Counted from the stretch's first letter, positions 43,513 to 55,123 are shown. The stretch: DNA of 64,000 nt from Nothopassalora personata (GCA_033816765.1 CM066289.1:3224001-3288000), one strand, 5' to 3'. Program-made: numbers and translations. The notes: a model not told the origin generated them from the sequence alone.

Positions 43513-44457
43513 TCAGAACACAGAGGGCTGCGGCTCATCCGGCGTCGCATCATACGCAATCCTTCCACTCGGCAAGAAAAAGAACGCTACACCTCTTCCA
43601 CCACGGCTTCTCGGGTAGTGATGCGTTCCAGGACCTGCGCAGCAAAATGAACTCAGCACCAAACTCCTTCATCGTCATTTCCCAAGGGCAGCATCAGTCC
43701 TTACCAGGACTAGTCCATCCCTTTCCCCTCCAATTCTCTCCAACGGGCAACCCTTCTAACTCAAACGTCTCGTCAATCGGCACCACGCAATTGATCTCGC
43801 CGTAGGGATGCTTGTGGTATTGCCCTGCGTATTCGTCTTGGGAGTCGAAGTAGACGGCTGTAAGGGACATGTAGAGGTTCTCGGGGCAGGGGAGCATGAT
43901 CTAGTGAGTCAGAAGCCATCAAGGATTAGGCAACAAGCGAAAGCATGGGGGGGGGGGAATAAGATTACGTACCCTTCCACGACGATACTTGGGCCCATCA
44001 ATTTCATGGGTGGCTACCCATCCTTCCTGCAGGCCTTGCTTGATGAGCGTGCAGAAGTCTTCGTAGAATTCGTTGCCGGGGCCGTAGTGAGTGTTGAGGC
44101 GTTTTTCGAGGGCTTGGCCGGGGGTGCTAGGTCCTTGTGAGCGGTGATGAAAGATTGTGCTGAGCGATAAGACTGACAAGTCTTTGACTTCCTTTAAGAA
44201 CTCGAGCGATCGTGCGGCCAGCTTCTGGGCCGTGGGATGTGTCTCGAGCTCGACGCCTTCGGGTGAGCCATCATGACCTGGGGAAATTATCATCAACACA
44301 CCGCTTCGAATATGTTGTTGAGTAGTACTTGTGAGACGGTATGGGGAATCATTTGTGGTCAGAGAATGCAGTATCAATACAAGCGCGACCAGAGTCACCT
44401 ACCAATCTTACACTCTCCACAATGCCGGAGTCCATTAACATACTCTGGATGTGCCAT
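43513..44457 (-). CDS. DUF4863 protein, 4-hydroxylaminobenzoate lyase-like
   Basis: Family that includes bacterial PnbB, which converts 4-hydroxylaminobenzoate to protocatechuate; the fungal role is unknown. Five exons (44457-44403, 44277-44178, 44126-43973, 43900-43705, 43634-43513) give 208 residues in frame. Introns are 125, 51, 72 and 70 nt. The 51-nt intron (GTCAGT to CCTAG) has no stop and is a multiple of three. Splicing it gives EVKDFTPGQALEKRLN, which fits the family better than the read-through. Conserved parts: GWVATHEIDGPKYRRGR and KHPYGEINCVVPID (a His/Glu cupin-like pair), then a final exon with HHYPRSRGGRGVAFFFLPSG. Exon 1 (MAHPEYVNGLRHCGECKIG) is the least certain. An 11-G run lies in intron 3 (43947-43957). 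Confidence 0.78.
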
Positions 44458-44653
44458 CTTCACGATGTCGGACTCTGGTGTTGCTGTGAGATGAGGTGAA
44501 GTCGTACAGCCAGTCAGATTCGTGAGGGGTCATCGGCATGGCGGCTGACCAACCGGGAGCCAGAGCTCAGCCCAAGCTCATCTGCTGCCAAGTGCTGCAC
44601 GTGTTGAGTCGACAGCAGGTCTCTTATGCGGAAGGCGCCACTAGACGATGCAT

Positions 44654-46033
44654 CTATCCAGTGAGAAGTAGCTGTCCGCTATTCTGTGTATCGTTTTCAT
44701 CGTTCCAGAAATCCTCGAGAACATTGGCCGCCTCATGCATGCTCTTATCAACAGCAACCTCCATGTCGTAGAAGTTCCACTCATCAGCCTTCTCTCTGCA
44801 ACAGAGCGATCCGCTTTCATCCATCTTGCTGGCCTCCTCGGCCGTGGGGAGCACCACACATGCACCCCGATCTAGCACCATCAAGCCGATGTTGTCGCCG
44901 CGAAGGGCAGATAGTCCATATTCGGCTCCCCATGCTTCATCTCGCACATCGCCAATCGTCACACCTTTGAGATTCTCCACCATGAACTCTCGATGAACGA
45001 AGCTGCCATTGAGCTTGGGCATGCTGTAAGCTATGAGGACTGTGGTCGACGGTGGCTGGGTAAGTAGGGTATCGTCCAAAAAGCTTCGCTTGCCAGCGAC
45101 AAAGTGGGGAAAGGCTACATTGACGAATCCAGCCCTGTTCCCTGCTGCCGAGAGCTGAGGCAGAGGGCCAGGGAATCGCACGTTCAGAATCTCCAGGTAC
45201 CTGTGAAGATCTGGATTGGCGTGTGGGCGACCCCTGATGAGAGATCCGCATTCACACTCGAGGTGCCCATTTCCGCAGGGCTGAGCACAGGGTCCTGCGA
45301 CTAATGGGTGCAGCCGTCTTGGAAGCACGAGCCGTGGGTTGTCTTCGTAAAAGGTAGCATGACCGGCAATGCGTTCTCGCCCGATGGGGTAGAAAATCCG
45401 ATCGGAATGAATCCAATATTGCTGTTGGCTCTTAGGCATCGGCTCCCAGAACATGTTCACGGCGAGTGTATTCGAGGTGGCAATTGTCGTATGCACGCTT
45501 CTGTTAATGCCCCGGAGGTAGAAGATGTTCTCACACGATAAGAACCGCAGTACGTTTTCGCAGAGCTCGTAGATGCCAAAGACCTTGTCGGCAGGGCTCC
45601 GTTCGTATTCAGACGACTTCGGGGAGGGTATTTGAGACGCTTGTTCTGTTTGCGGCAGTTTACCTTCTCCTTGTCCGTTGGCTGAGCTATCGTCCATGTC
45701 ATTTGATTTGACTAAAACGTCATGAGGATATCTGTCGGTGTCAGTCTCGATTTCCACCTGAAGATGATCCGCCGATGTTCGGGCGAATGACTCGTTAGCA
45801 GCGTCTGTCCCCGTGGTCTCGTGGGAGGGGCGGCTGCGCTTCCTGTCTTTGTTCTTGCGTTTTGGTTTCGAAGTCTTCCTGATGAGCAACGCCGCTTGAA
45901 TGGGCCCTGGAGGCGCGCCTCCATGATCACTCACGACTCGAGCAACATGCGCGAGATTCGATTTCTGCTTGCTCGTGCGCACCGCCTTCCTTTGCTTGCG
46001 CTTGTGTCTGAGGTAGCCCCGCGACTTCGCCAT
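44654..46033 (-). CDS. F-box-like hypothetical protein, large
   Basis: Single exon, 459 residues. The N terminus is strongly basic (KSRGYLRHKRKQRKAVR), like a nuclear or nucleolar signal, and is followed by another Lys/Arg-rich stretch near residue 55. A polar acidic linker leads to an F-box-like helix (VFGIYELCENVLRFLSCENI, then FYLRGINRS). The C-terminal part has a Cys cluster (GPCAQPCGNGHLECECGS) and DDTLLTQPPSTTVLIAYSMP, which recurs in altered form in the 53.9 kb gene. The F-box-like segment recurs at 55.9 kb. The family is common in Dothideomycetes. Ubiquitin-ligase adaptor function is a guess from the F-box only. Confidence 0.75.
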   Translation of the reverse strand: MAKSRGYLRHKRKQRKAVRTSKQKSNLAHVARVVSDHGGAPPGPIQAALLIRKTSKPKRKNKDRKRSRPSHETTGTDAANESFARTSADHLQVEIETDTDRYPHDVLVKSNDMDDSSANGQGEGKLPQTEQASQIPSPKSSEYERSPADKVFGIYELCENVLRFLSCENIFYLRGINRSVHTTIATSNTLAVNMFWEPMPKSQQQYWIHSDRIFYPIGRERIAGHATFYEDNPRLVLPRRLHPLVAGPCAQPCGNGHLECECGSLIRGRPHANPDLHRYLEILNVRFPGPLPQLSAAGNRAGFVNVAFPHFVAGKRSFLDDTLLTQPPSTTVLIAYSMPKLNGSFVHREFMVENLKGVTIGDVRDEAWGAEYGLSALRGDNIGLMVLDRGACVVLPTAEEASKMDESGSLCCREKADEWNFYDMEVAVDKSMHEAANVLEDFWNDENDTQNSGQLLLTG

Positions 46034-47805
46034 TGCGATCGAGTGCGGCTAGGAATGAGTGTTGAGCTGAATTTCTCGGACCGTCGGATCGAGGGTGTTG
46101 GATATCGCTTTTGCTTGCTTGTCTCGAGATTGTATTGAGGTGCGCTTGGGAATGAAGGCTGGAGGCGAGTTATGAGAATGCGAGGTGTTGTTCAGTGCAG
46201 CTTCGTGAGTCGCATGGCGTCGTGTGTTGCTGATAGCTTTCACGCGTTACTGCCAAAAAGACTGACCTAATGCACAGTGCAGTACTTCTGAAGACACAAA
46301 GGCATTGTGACCACAGTGGATGCCCAGCTCTCTCACTGTGAATCCTCAGTTGTCGCATTGCCTTCTCATGACACGCGAGGTGAATGCTGGCCACATCCCG
46401 CGCGACATCAAGGGAGGGGGGGGGGAGTTTAATGTTCACACGCCCACATATGCGACTGTTTAGTTCACCTACTTCTTGCCCGTCATGTTTGACGCACCGG
46501 ATTGCTCATAGCGAGAGCACCAGCTTAAGAGAGACGAAAGCTCTACTTGCACAGCACGACCTCAGAGCACCCATAAGGACCTAAAGCGTTCGCATAGCAT
46601 ACCCGAGACGTCTCCGCAGAGCTCAACGCAAGCGACAGGCAAATAGGAGGTTAGCACGCCGGCGTGTCCCTAGCTATTGTGGCCCTTCGTGATCCCGAGT
46701 GCTGTGACGCCTTCCACTAACACATCGAACGATTGGCAAATAGTGACCTCTCCGCGTTGCTGCGCCGATTTCTCGACAGCAAGCCCAGCAGCCAGCTCGT
46801 TGGATATTGCACTTCCGTCTTGCTAATCCTGCAGAGGATCGAGTCTCGACCCTACTGCTACTTCTCCAAAACGGACGTGCCAAACTTTGGTCTCCAGATG
46901 GTAGGCTCTACTCTTGCTCGGATTCAGGGAAATGCAGTCCTATGATTGCCTTTTACCACGTGGGTGGTCGAGGGTAGGACGAACGGACCGCCTGCACCCC
47001 AGAATCTTGGCGTCCTCCTGATACACTAGCCTGTTGGGTAAATGCTCTGTCTGAACGTTAGCGAACATGATCACATCGACACCGGCTGCATTCTGCATAG
47101 ACATGTTATTGTAGCAGGAGACATGAGCCAGGAAGTCGGGAAATCGGAACAACGAGCAGCATATTAGCCGACGGAGCTTCAGCCGTGTTGACCCTAGCGC
47201 CTTCGGTGCCAATTTCTGTGTAATTCACGTCTCTCATTGGTCGTCTTTCTTATCTCCAACATCAGCTCCTTCACGATGTCCTTCTCGTATACAGCTGCAA
47301 CATCAAGGCAGCCCACACACATCGCCTGTGACTAAACGACCATGGCCCATACCGAGGATATGCCCGGTCTAAAGTCGGGGACCATGCTGCCGAGCAAAAG
47401 GCTTGTACATGTGTCCTTCCAGATAAGCAACAAGACCCACGATACGGCTGTACGTCAAAAGCGGGAACGACCACATGCCGACCTCGTGCAATCCCGTTGC
47501 CAGCTGCCTTGTCTCCCTCCCGCGCGACTGCAAGAGGCATGGCACCCGCGTGGCACCCGCGTGGTCTTATCAGCGGGCGGGCGTGCGACCTGGAACGCTG
47601 GATATTCGGCCATGTGCGTCCCATTCTCGTGGTACTTGAAGTGCGGTGCTCGCGTGCCTGTCATGTTGTCTTTGCTTCATCACGTACCCGTTGCCTACCA
47701 CAGCATCCCTACTGTCAGGCATTGACTTGCTTGGCCGGAGCAAACTTCTTCGTGAAGCCGGATCATCACTAGAGATCTCTCTGCACCCTCTGGAACTTCA
47801 CCGCT
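46034..47805. other. 1.8-kb intergenic region, no supportable gene
   Basis: Shared upstream region of the F-box-like gene (-) and the NCS1 permease (+). It contains an 11-G run at 46416-46426 and a short 11-bp direct duplication (GGCACCCGCGT twice, 47541-47562). Frames on both strands near 47271-47772 overlap each other and have no motif. Confidence 0.5.
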
Positions 47806-49461
47806 ATGGCCTACGAGCATGAGTACGATGTCGAAAAGAGTGGAGGCGTTACCGGAGGAGTTTTCAAAGCTAGCAGCGAGCGCAGCAGCCGGGAGAAGAG
47901 ACGACCTAGCATGGTGCAGGATGATGGTGCCGTTCCTGGAGAGAGCTTCGAAGTCGGCGACGGTCTTTACGCCAGAATCCAACGTCTAGCTGGTCGCTTC
48001 AATGTCGAGCAAAGAGGTATCGAAAGAGTCCCGGAGGATGAGCGAACGGACACTGGCTTCAAGGCATTGCTAAATGTCTCTACTATGGTAGGCGTGCCGA
48101 TTGAGCTGCCGTGACAGCATGATGCTGACTGAGACCAGTGGCTCTCTGCCAACATGGTCGTCTCTTCCTTCGCCATTGGTATCCTAGCCAAGCCGCTTTA
48201 CTACCTTGGTGTCGCAGATGCCATGCTGGTCTGCCTCTTCTTCAACTTGATTGGTGTCACGCCAGTCTGCTACTTCTCCTGCTTCGGTCCCAAGTTCGGC
48301 TTGCGACAAATGGTCTTGTCGCGCTTCTGGTTCGGCTGGTGGGGCGTGAAAGTCATTGCCGTCTTCAACGTCCTGGCTTGCGTCGGATGGTCTGCCGTAA
48401 ATTCGATCGTCGGCGCACAGCTCATTCACACCGTGAACAACGATGTCCCAGGCTTCGCTGGTGTACTCATCATCGCCTTCTGCACGATGCTCATATGCTT
48501 CTTCGGCTACAAGGTCGTGCACGCATATGAGTTCTATTCATGGATCCCGTCGTTCATCATCTTCGTGATTGTCCTTGGCGTCTTCGCGCATAGCGGCGAC
48601 TTCGTCAACATTCCTTGGGAGACTGGTACTTCGGAGATGGGCAACGTGCTATCCTTCGGCGCCACCGTCTATGGGTTCGCGACTGGCTGGACATCGTATG
48701 CTGCAGACTACACTGTCTACCAACCATCGACGCAATCGCGCAAGAAGGTCTTCTTCTGGACTTGGCTCGGCCTCATCGTACCATTGCTATTCACCGAGAT
48801 GCTCGCTATCGCCGTCATGAGCGCCGCAGCAGGCAACGGTGGCGACAACCGCTACCAGACTGGCTACGACGCATCTGGCACTGGAGGCCTTCTAGGCGCA
48901 GTCCTGATCTACCACCTTGGCACTTTCGGCAAATTCTGCTTGGTCATCCTCGCACTCAGTATCATCGCCAACAATTGCCCAAACATCTACTCTGTGGCCC
49001 TCACGGTACAAGTCCTGTCACGCTACACGCTGATGGTACCTCGCTTCATCTGGACTGCAGTCGCCACAGGTGTGTACATTGCCATCGCCATTCCTGGATA
49101 TTCCGAGTTTGAGACCGTGCTGGAGAACTTCATGAACTTCATCGCATACTGGCTCGCCATCTACGAAGGTATCTCGCTTACGGACCACTTCGTCTTCAAG
49201 CGTGGTTTCAGTGGCTACGAACCTGAGCATTACGATCAGCCGGACAAGCTCCCACCTGGCATCGCTGCTGTCGCGGCCTTCTGCTGCGGCGTCTCTGGAA
49301 TGGTGACCGGTATGTCTCAGTCATGGTGGGTTGGACCCATTGCGCTACATGCTGGCGAGGCACCCTACGGTGGCGACGTCGGCTTTGAGCTTGGATTTGC
49401 GTTTGCTGCTGCATCGTACTTGGTTTTCAGACCGATCGAGTTGAAGTATTTTGGGCGATAG
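47806..49461 (+). CDS. NCS1 purine-cytosine permease (FCY2/FcyB type)
   Basis: Plasma-membrane proton symporter for nucleobases (cytosine and purines in characterised members). Two exons (47806-48087, 48139-49461), intron of 51 nt (GTAGGC donor, GACCAG acceptor) containing a stop. 534 residues in frame. A hydrophilic N terminus of about 70 residues is followed by about twelve membrane segments starting at WLSANMVVSSFAIGILAKPL. Family features: TGWTSYAADYTVYQP, NNCPNIYSVALTVQ and NFMNFIAYWLAIYEGISLTDHF. Substrate preference within the family cannot be settled by eye. Confidence 0.93.
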
Positions 49462-49612
49462 TGCTAGCCGCGTGCAAATGTGTCCAATGTAGAAGACTTA
49501 TGAATATTATGTTGCACGCTTTGAGACTTGACCTAAGAGATATGAATTCCTCGATACTGCATGAGCGAGTGAGAGTCCCAGTCCATAGCTACCACATCTA
49601 CTCCTTTCGTCC

Positions 49613-51617
49613 TCACTCCTCGTTAATCGTCCCTCTAGCCCCAGCGATCGGCGTTCTCCAAGCCCTTGGGCTTCCTCCCGTGCTGCTCATCTCACCCACG
49701 CCATCCGGACTTCTCACATTTGGCATCTCATAAGTCGGACTGGGTGGTACATATTGCTGAGGCTCGGTTGGAGTTGGATAGTACTGCTGCGGCTGAGGCG
49801 GTGGCGGATAGAACTGTTGCGGTTGCTGCTGAGGCAGGTCCTCCCGGAAGTGCTGTGGTTGGTAGGACACTGGGACCGGTTGCCAATTCGTCCGTGGCTG
49901 TTGAGGCGAGCCAGCGGGAGTATGCTGCCAGCCAAGAGGTGGGCTTGGTTGGGAGTTGACATCCTGTTTATTGAGGGCGTTGTGATGGGGTTGGGGATCA
50001 GGCGATGATGTCTCTGCCATGTTGGCCTGTGTGAGATAGACGGGAGCGGCGGTGGCTGAGGCTTTGGTTTTGGCTCGTTTTCGGCGCCGGAGACAGATGA
50101 AGAGGACGGCGGCGAGGAGAGCAAGTCCGGCAACGCCACCCACGACTCCACCCGCGATAGCGCCGGTGTTGGATCCAGAACTCCTAGGAGTCGATGTTGC
50201 AGTTGATGTGGCGGTGGGTAGATCTCTTGTGGCAACTCGGGTGCTGGTTTGAGCCTTGCGCCCGAGATATACTTCCAGATCGCTATCAGAGAACCCCGCG
50301 GCTGGTGTCACTAACGTGGCGTTGCCAGTGTTGCTATCGTCTCGTCAGTTGCATTCATAATAGTCGCATTAGGTTTGCTCACGTTCCACCGATGACGGCT
50401 GTCAGGTTGGGAGGCACCGTATACTCGGTCAAGTTGGGCAGGTATTGGTACCAAGAAGTTCCGGCAACATTGTCGGAGCCGAGATTGAGATTGTGCATGC
50501 CCCAAATGGCAGGAACATCACATCGCGAGATCGATGAATTCGGCCAGTAGCCACCCATAACAATCATCTGTCCTTTGTTGATGATGTCACAGCTTAGAGA
50601 GTGATGCTGATTGTCGGGAGCATCGGGCCAGTACAGGGTCCAGGTGAAGGAAGGCAGCGAAAGGATCCACACATCTCCATATCCAGTTCCTGCTTCGTCG
50701 TATGGCACGGCACCCCCAAAGAAGTAGATGTTGTACGATGAGCGATCTGATGGCCAACTGACTCCGCCGCAAAATCTTCTTCGCGGAGGAGGTGTAGTCC
50801 CTGAGGTCTGTTGTGCAAACCACCTCGCAGCACCGATATCGTACAGATATATTGTGTTCATCGGAACACCAGTATAGTTTCTGTTTCCAATCTGCTGCAC
50901 ACCTCCAAAGTACACCAGCATGCCAGCATCTGATGCTGGTATGTAGAACATAGCACCTTCGGCGCGAGGTATTTCGTCGTAAAATTGCATCTTTCTCCAC
51001 GGGCTGTGTCGTTCTGTCATGTCGTATGCGATGACGGAAGCCTGCATCTCAGGGAAGCCTTGATGTCCTAATTCAGTAGCATTGCTCTTCCAGCCTCCAT
51101 AGTAGTATGCTACGCCTTTGTTCGGATCTACAGCACTGGCGCCAAATGCAGGAGGGCTGATGTCAGCTGCTACTTCGTTTGTTCGATTGGTGGTATTCCA
51201 TGTACGATACACAGTGTCGAAGTAGTAGAGATCGAAGCTTGACGGCGGCTGCGAGTCCCAGCCATATTCTCCGCCAAAAGCGTAGAAGACCTTGTTGACC
51301 TCATCGGGCCACAATGCACCTCCAGCGACGGAGGGAATGTAATCGGGCTTGGTGAGGTTATCGTGCTGAACTGGAAAGTTCTCACCATTCACATAGGTGG
51401 TGTCAGCATACAGTAATTGCGTGTTTGTGTCGTTGCGGGTAGAATTGGTGATGGCGCCTCCGTAGTTGATGTACCCTCCGTCAATGTAAAAGTTGCTGTC
51501 GATGACTGTAGTGCGGTGAGCAAAGCGCCGGCAGAAGTCGTTGAGTTGGTCCTGATCTTGAGCTTGAGCGAAGACTTGAGCGGCCGCTAAAGCCGCAACG
51601 ACTGGAATGCGAAACAT
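49613..51617 (-). CDS. secreted/membrane kelch-like protein with cytoplasmic tail
   Basis: Two exons (51617-50383, 50333-49613) with a 49-nt intron (GTGAGC, CGATAG) give 651 residues in frame. The start at 51617 gives a signal peptide (MFRIPVVAALAAAQVFAQA). The ectodomain of about 430 residues has kelch-type blades (FYIDGGYIN, VFYAFGGEYGW, VAYYYGGWKSN, MLVYFGGVQQ, IYFFGGAVPY, MIVMGGYW) and many N-glycosylation sequons. A Ser/Thr-rich stalk, one transmembrane helix (IAGGVVGGVAGLALLAAVLF), a basic stop-transfer (CLRRRKR) and a Gln/Pro-rich tail follow. Similar fungal proteins are thought to be cell-surface proteins; the ligand is unknown. It converges with the NCS1 gene, 151 bp away. Confidence 0.85.
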
Positions 51618-52603
51618 GGTTTCGAGAGCACGAAAGTGCCGCGAATGATAGAAAGAGGACACAAGATGAAACAGCAGGCGGGTACCCACCTACTCGTCAG
51701 CTGTCGGGGTGCACAACATCACGGTCTGGCAAGGCTGAGAACGCCCATACCGCGCGGCATCCATGCTCTGGCCACCTATTTTGGCTCCATGTGGCTTTCA
51801 GGCGTCATCTTTGCGAGTCCAGTCCCAAGCAGCTGCAAGCTGGACCCTTTGTCGAATTCGTCGACTACCTTCGTCTCGCAGTGCACGGGCTGCATCTATT
51901 GCCTGTCATGATGTGCCAACATGATTACCACGACGACCAACGGAAGGCGGCAGAACAGGCCATAGGGTCAGGTCTTTGCAGCTGCAACTCTGCGGCATAA
52001 TGACGTCCGATCTGACATTCGGAGCTGGCATGTATACCGACGGGTGGTTCGAAGCATGAGCTATTCCTGGTACGGACGAGAAACAGGTCGCGAAAGCGAG
52101 TTGGCGAGCTGCTGCGGTCAGAAAAATGGCACTCCTCCGATATCTTTCGCTGCAGGGATCCCAGAGAGCTGCTCCACTGCAGCCGGTGTCAAGTTAGGTG
52201 TGCTCGAGCAGTGTCTTGATGGGCACGGTCAAGCGAGAGGCTGCATGAGCGTGCATGAGGCCAAGATCGTTATGCGTTTGTGGTGATGTTTGTGGTGATC
52301 GTTGGTCACTACTGTCGTCCGCAGGCTCCCGTCGTTGCCATCAAGGTCTCTTTCACGCCGCAAAGAGAGATACACTGAGCTTGGTGACCAAGATTCCGCA
52401 GCTTTGCGACATGATAATATGAAGAATCATGTTGTTGACGTGCGAGAGAAGAGTTTGGCCAAAGAACGCGCATGCGATGTCATCCGGAATCAGCCGATCA
52501 TGCTCCGAGGAAAGTCTTGGCTCCGGCTAGGAGCTTCGTCAATGCATACAGCTCACCTGCAGACACCAACCAGCGATACACCACCCCGTCACTCCGCTCC
52601 ACC
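51618..52603. other. divergent upstream region, no gene
   Basis: About 1 kb between the kelch-like gene (-) and COX4 (+). Short frames only. It should contain both promoters. Confidence 0.5.
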
Positions 52604-53400
52604 ATGTTCCTCCGCCGCGCCGCACCGGCGCTCACAAAGCGCGCTGTCTTCCAGCCTGCCATTCGACGATCCTTTGCTGTCTCGGCGCGGAGATGTACGA
52701 CGTCAATGCCTCCCGAAAACCGCCAAGCACAACATGGACGGTACTAACAGCATGGCAGGGGAGACCAAGGCGGACCCAAAGGTCGGCGAGCCAAGCTCTG
52801 AGTTGAAGCCGTTCGAAGGTGAGCAAGGGTATAGGGAAGGGCAAAGACGGGCAGGACCAGTGGGCTGATACAGCCGACGAACAGAGATCACAAGCGAGCG
52901 CGACCTTCTCCCACCGGGTGCGAAGCCCGGAACCATTCCCACGGATCTCGAGCAGGCCACCGGTCTCGAGCGTCTCGAAATTCTCGGAAAGATGCAGGGT
53001 GTGGACGTCTTCGATATGCGCCCCCTCGATGCTTCGCGCAAAGGTACGCCAGAACAGCACGATCCACAGGCAGAGAGGATACTAACAGATCCACCACCAA
53101 GGCACGCTCGAAGACCCCATCACGGTCAAGTCATTCGGTGACGAGCAGTACCTCGGCTGCACCGGGTACCCAGCAGACTCCCACGTTGTCATCTGGCTCA
53201 CAACCTCCCGCGACCGACCCATCGAGCGCTGCCCAGAGTGCGGAAGTGTGTATAAGATGGAGTACGTGGGCCCGCAAGATGATGGTCACGGCCACCACGA
53301 CCACGGTCACGACCACGGCCACGCAGATACCGATGGCTCGCACAACTTCGAGGGTGAGCCAAAGACAATGGCAGACTTCATCAAGCCCGAGTACAGGTAG
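52604..53400 (+). CDS. COX4: cytochrome c oxidase subunit IV (COX4; animal COX5B)
   Basis: Nuclear-encoded zinc-binding subunit of respiratory complex IV, on the matrix side of the inner membrane. Four exons (52604-52694, 52759-52818, 52885-53043, 53102-53400) give 202 residues in frame. Intron 1 carries a perfect TACTAAC branch site, and the others have ACTAAC or CTGAT. The N terminus MFLRRAAPALTKRAVFQ is a mitochondrial presequence rich in Arg. Conserved core: GTIPTDLEQATGLERLEILG, DPITVKSFGDEQYLGCTGYP, and the zinc site with Cys in GCTGYPADSH and CPECGSVY. A His-rich insertion (GHGHHDHGHDHGHADTDG) precedes the conserved C terminus (KTMADFIKPEYR). Confidence 0.95.
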
Positions 53401-53854
53401 ATGCGGTCACGAGCTGGGATGCGTAGCTTGAGGTCTACAGCGGCAACGAGCAGCTTTGTACAGTATCAGATAGCTGCGACTGTATTCAAGAGATGAATAG
53501 CCGTCATGGCACGGTCACGTGATGTGGTCGTCGTCCTGGCATTTCGGGCCTGATCTGGCCAACAAGCTGTGGCGGTACCATTGAATGACGAGCAGAATGT
53601 GGAGTTTATCGCAAAAGTCAGCGCGGTCCTGCCTGTTCCGGCGTCGGTGAATCCGGGACAAGGTGATCTTCAATCTTCGAACGCGTGCATGTGACGACTC
53701 ACTCGCCGGCCGCCGACTGCGCTAAGAACTGTCCGTCCGCAGTCAAAGTCCGTGCGCCGCCGCATTCATCTCGATTATCTACTCAGCCGACTTCCCGCTG
53801 ACAGTGCCGAGGGTAACACATCAGCTCGGCATATCGCACACATACAGTGTCACA
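53401..53854. other. intergenic, no gene seen
   Basis: 454 bp between COX4 and the next plus-strand gene. Short frames only. The stretch 53740-53850 is probably the leader of the 53.9 kb gene. Confidence 0.45.
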
Positions 53855-55123
53855 ATGGGAACATCGCGCTATCGCACCGTCGTGCAGAAGAAGGACGCGA
53901 ATTCTCGTCGCCGACAAGACCGCGGCTTTTCAGTCGGCCCAGTTGCGCCCAGGATTGGTGCGTCCGCCACTGAACCTGCTCGATCCGACTCGACTTCTAC
54001 CTTCAACTCCAAGCCGGAGTCGAAAGCTTTTCGCCAGCGTCTTGGATGGAACAGAGCTCGAGAAGCTGCGGATCAGCCATCGAACATCGCGGCCGAGAGC
54101 ATGGCCAATGCTGGCCTGCCTGGGGTGATGTTGACTGGGACGAGTGCGAACGCGAGCGCGAAAGCTCTCTCATCTCGGGATTGTACAAGGAGAGGGTTGC
54201 CAAGGCTCCAGTACCAGTCGCTGCTGGCGAACAGGAGATCATACATGACAGCGATACTACTGACGAGTCTGCTAATGTCAAGAGCCCAAACATTGGAGAT
54301 GTCAGACGCAATTACGAGAATGCTCCCATATCATGTGCTTCAGCCATGGCATCTTAAGACTATGCTTCTACGTCATGGGGCTCGCGAACCCATCAAAAAC
54401 ACATTTCAGCAACTGCCGCGACAGCTCTTGAAATGCAGTCGGTGCACTTTCGACCGAGAAGTTCACTGTATTTACACCGCGTTCAGTCTCAAGAATGCGC
54501 GGCTAGAAGCAGCAGAAGGCGTAGTTGTCGAAGACATGTTCCTATCCCAGCCGCCAGCACGGTCGGTCACCTTTGCATACTCTACCGTCCCGTTGTTCGG
54601 TCCATCCTTGAAAAGTTTGAGTATGAAGAGTCTCGAGCGAGAGGTCGAGGACGAATTGAAGCTGAGAGATATTCGCAAGGCCCTGCGCGATGTCGGCGAC
54701 GACCAAGAGCCAATATCTCATACCAATGTGCGATCCTGGGATCGGAATGCCGCATTCCCGAGCGAAGCTACGTGGAAAGATATGGAGGCCAACGGTGAAC
54801 TCACCTGCCACATTGTTCGGGGAAACGTTCGTTGGGTGGATGCTGATTGGCGCGATTTTCATGCGAACGGTTATGTGACGCACCTGGGCAAGATGACACT
54901 TGAAGACACCGACCCGTCAGCGGATCTCATGTCCTTGACCGACGTGCAACACAATCTACCTGAAATTCAATTTTACTCGCCTTCTGATCCGGCGTATACG
55001 TTCCGCTATGCAAGGAGCCGTGCGGATACAGAACATGGTAGTGGCGTCAAGGAGCCTACCAAGACTCTGATCAGCTTTGTGAGTACTGGTAGATGGAGAA
55101 GGATACAGAACAGCGTACGTTGA
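53855..55123 (+). CDS. hypothetical protein related to the 44.7 kb F-box-like protein
   Basis: An uninterrupted frame from the ATG at 53855 to 55123 (422 codons) has a basic Ser-rich N terminus and a C-terminal half that looks truly coding. The segment VVVEDMFLSQPPARSVTFAYSTVPL resembles the DDTLLTQPP-AYSMP segment of the 44.7 kb gene. In the middle (54180-54360) another frame is the more protein-like one (EQEIIHDSDTTDESANVKSP). Introns are therefore possible, for example ending at the TTTCAG at about 54409. The true model may differ from the single frame given. No F-box motif is obvious in this locus. Function unknown. Confidence 0.5.
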   Translation: MGTSRYRTVVQKKDANSRRRQDRGFSVGPVAPRIGASATEPARSDSTSTFNSKPESKAFRQRLGWNRAREAADQPSNIAAESMANAGLPGVMLTGTSANASAKALSSRDCTRRGLPRLQYQSLLANRRSYMTAILLTSLLMSRAQTLEMSDAITRMLPYHVLQPWHLKTMLLRHGAREPIKNTFQQLPRQLLKCSRCTFDREVHCIYTAFSLKNARLEAAEGVVVEDMFLSQPPARSVTFAYSTVPLFGPSLKSLSMKSLEREVEDELKLRDIRKALRDVGDDQEPISHTNVRSWDRNAAFPSEATWKDMEANGELTCHIVRGNVRWVDADWRDFHANGYVTHLGKMTLEDTDPSADLMSLTDVQHNLPEIQFYSPSDPAYTFRYARSRADTEHGSGVKEPTKTLISFVSTGRWRRIQNSVR

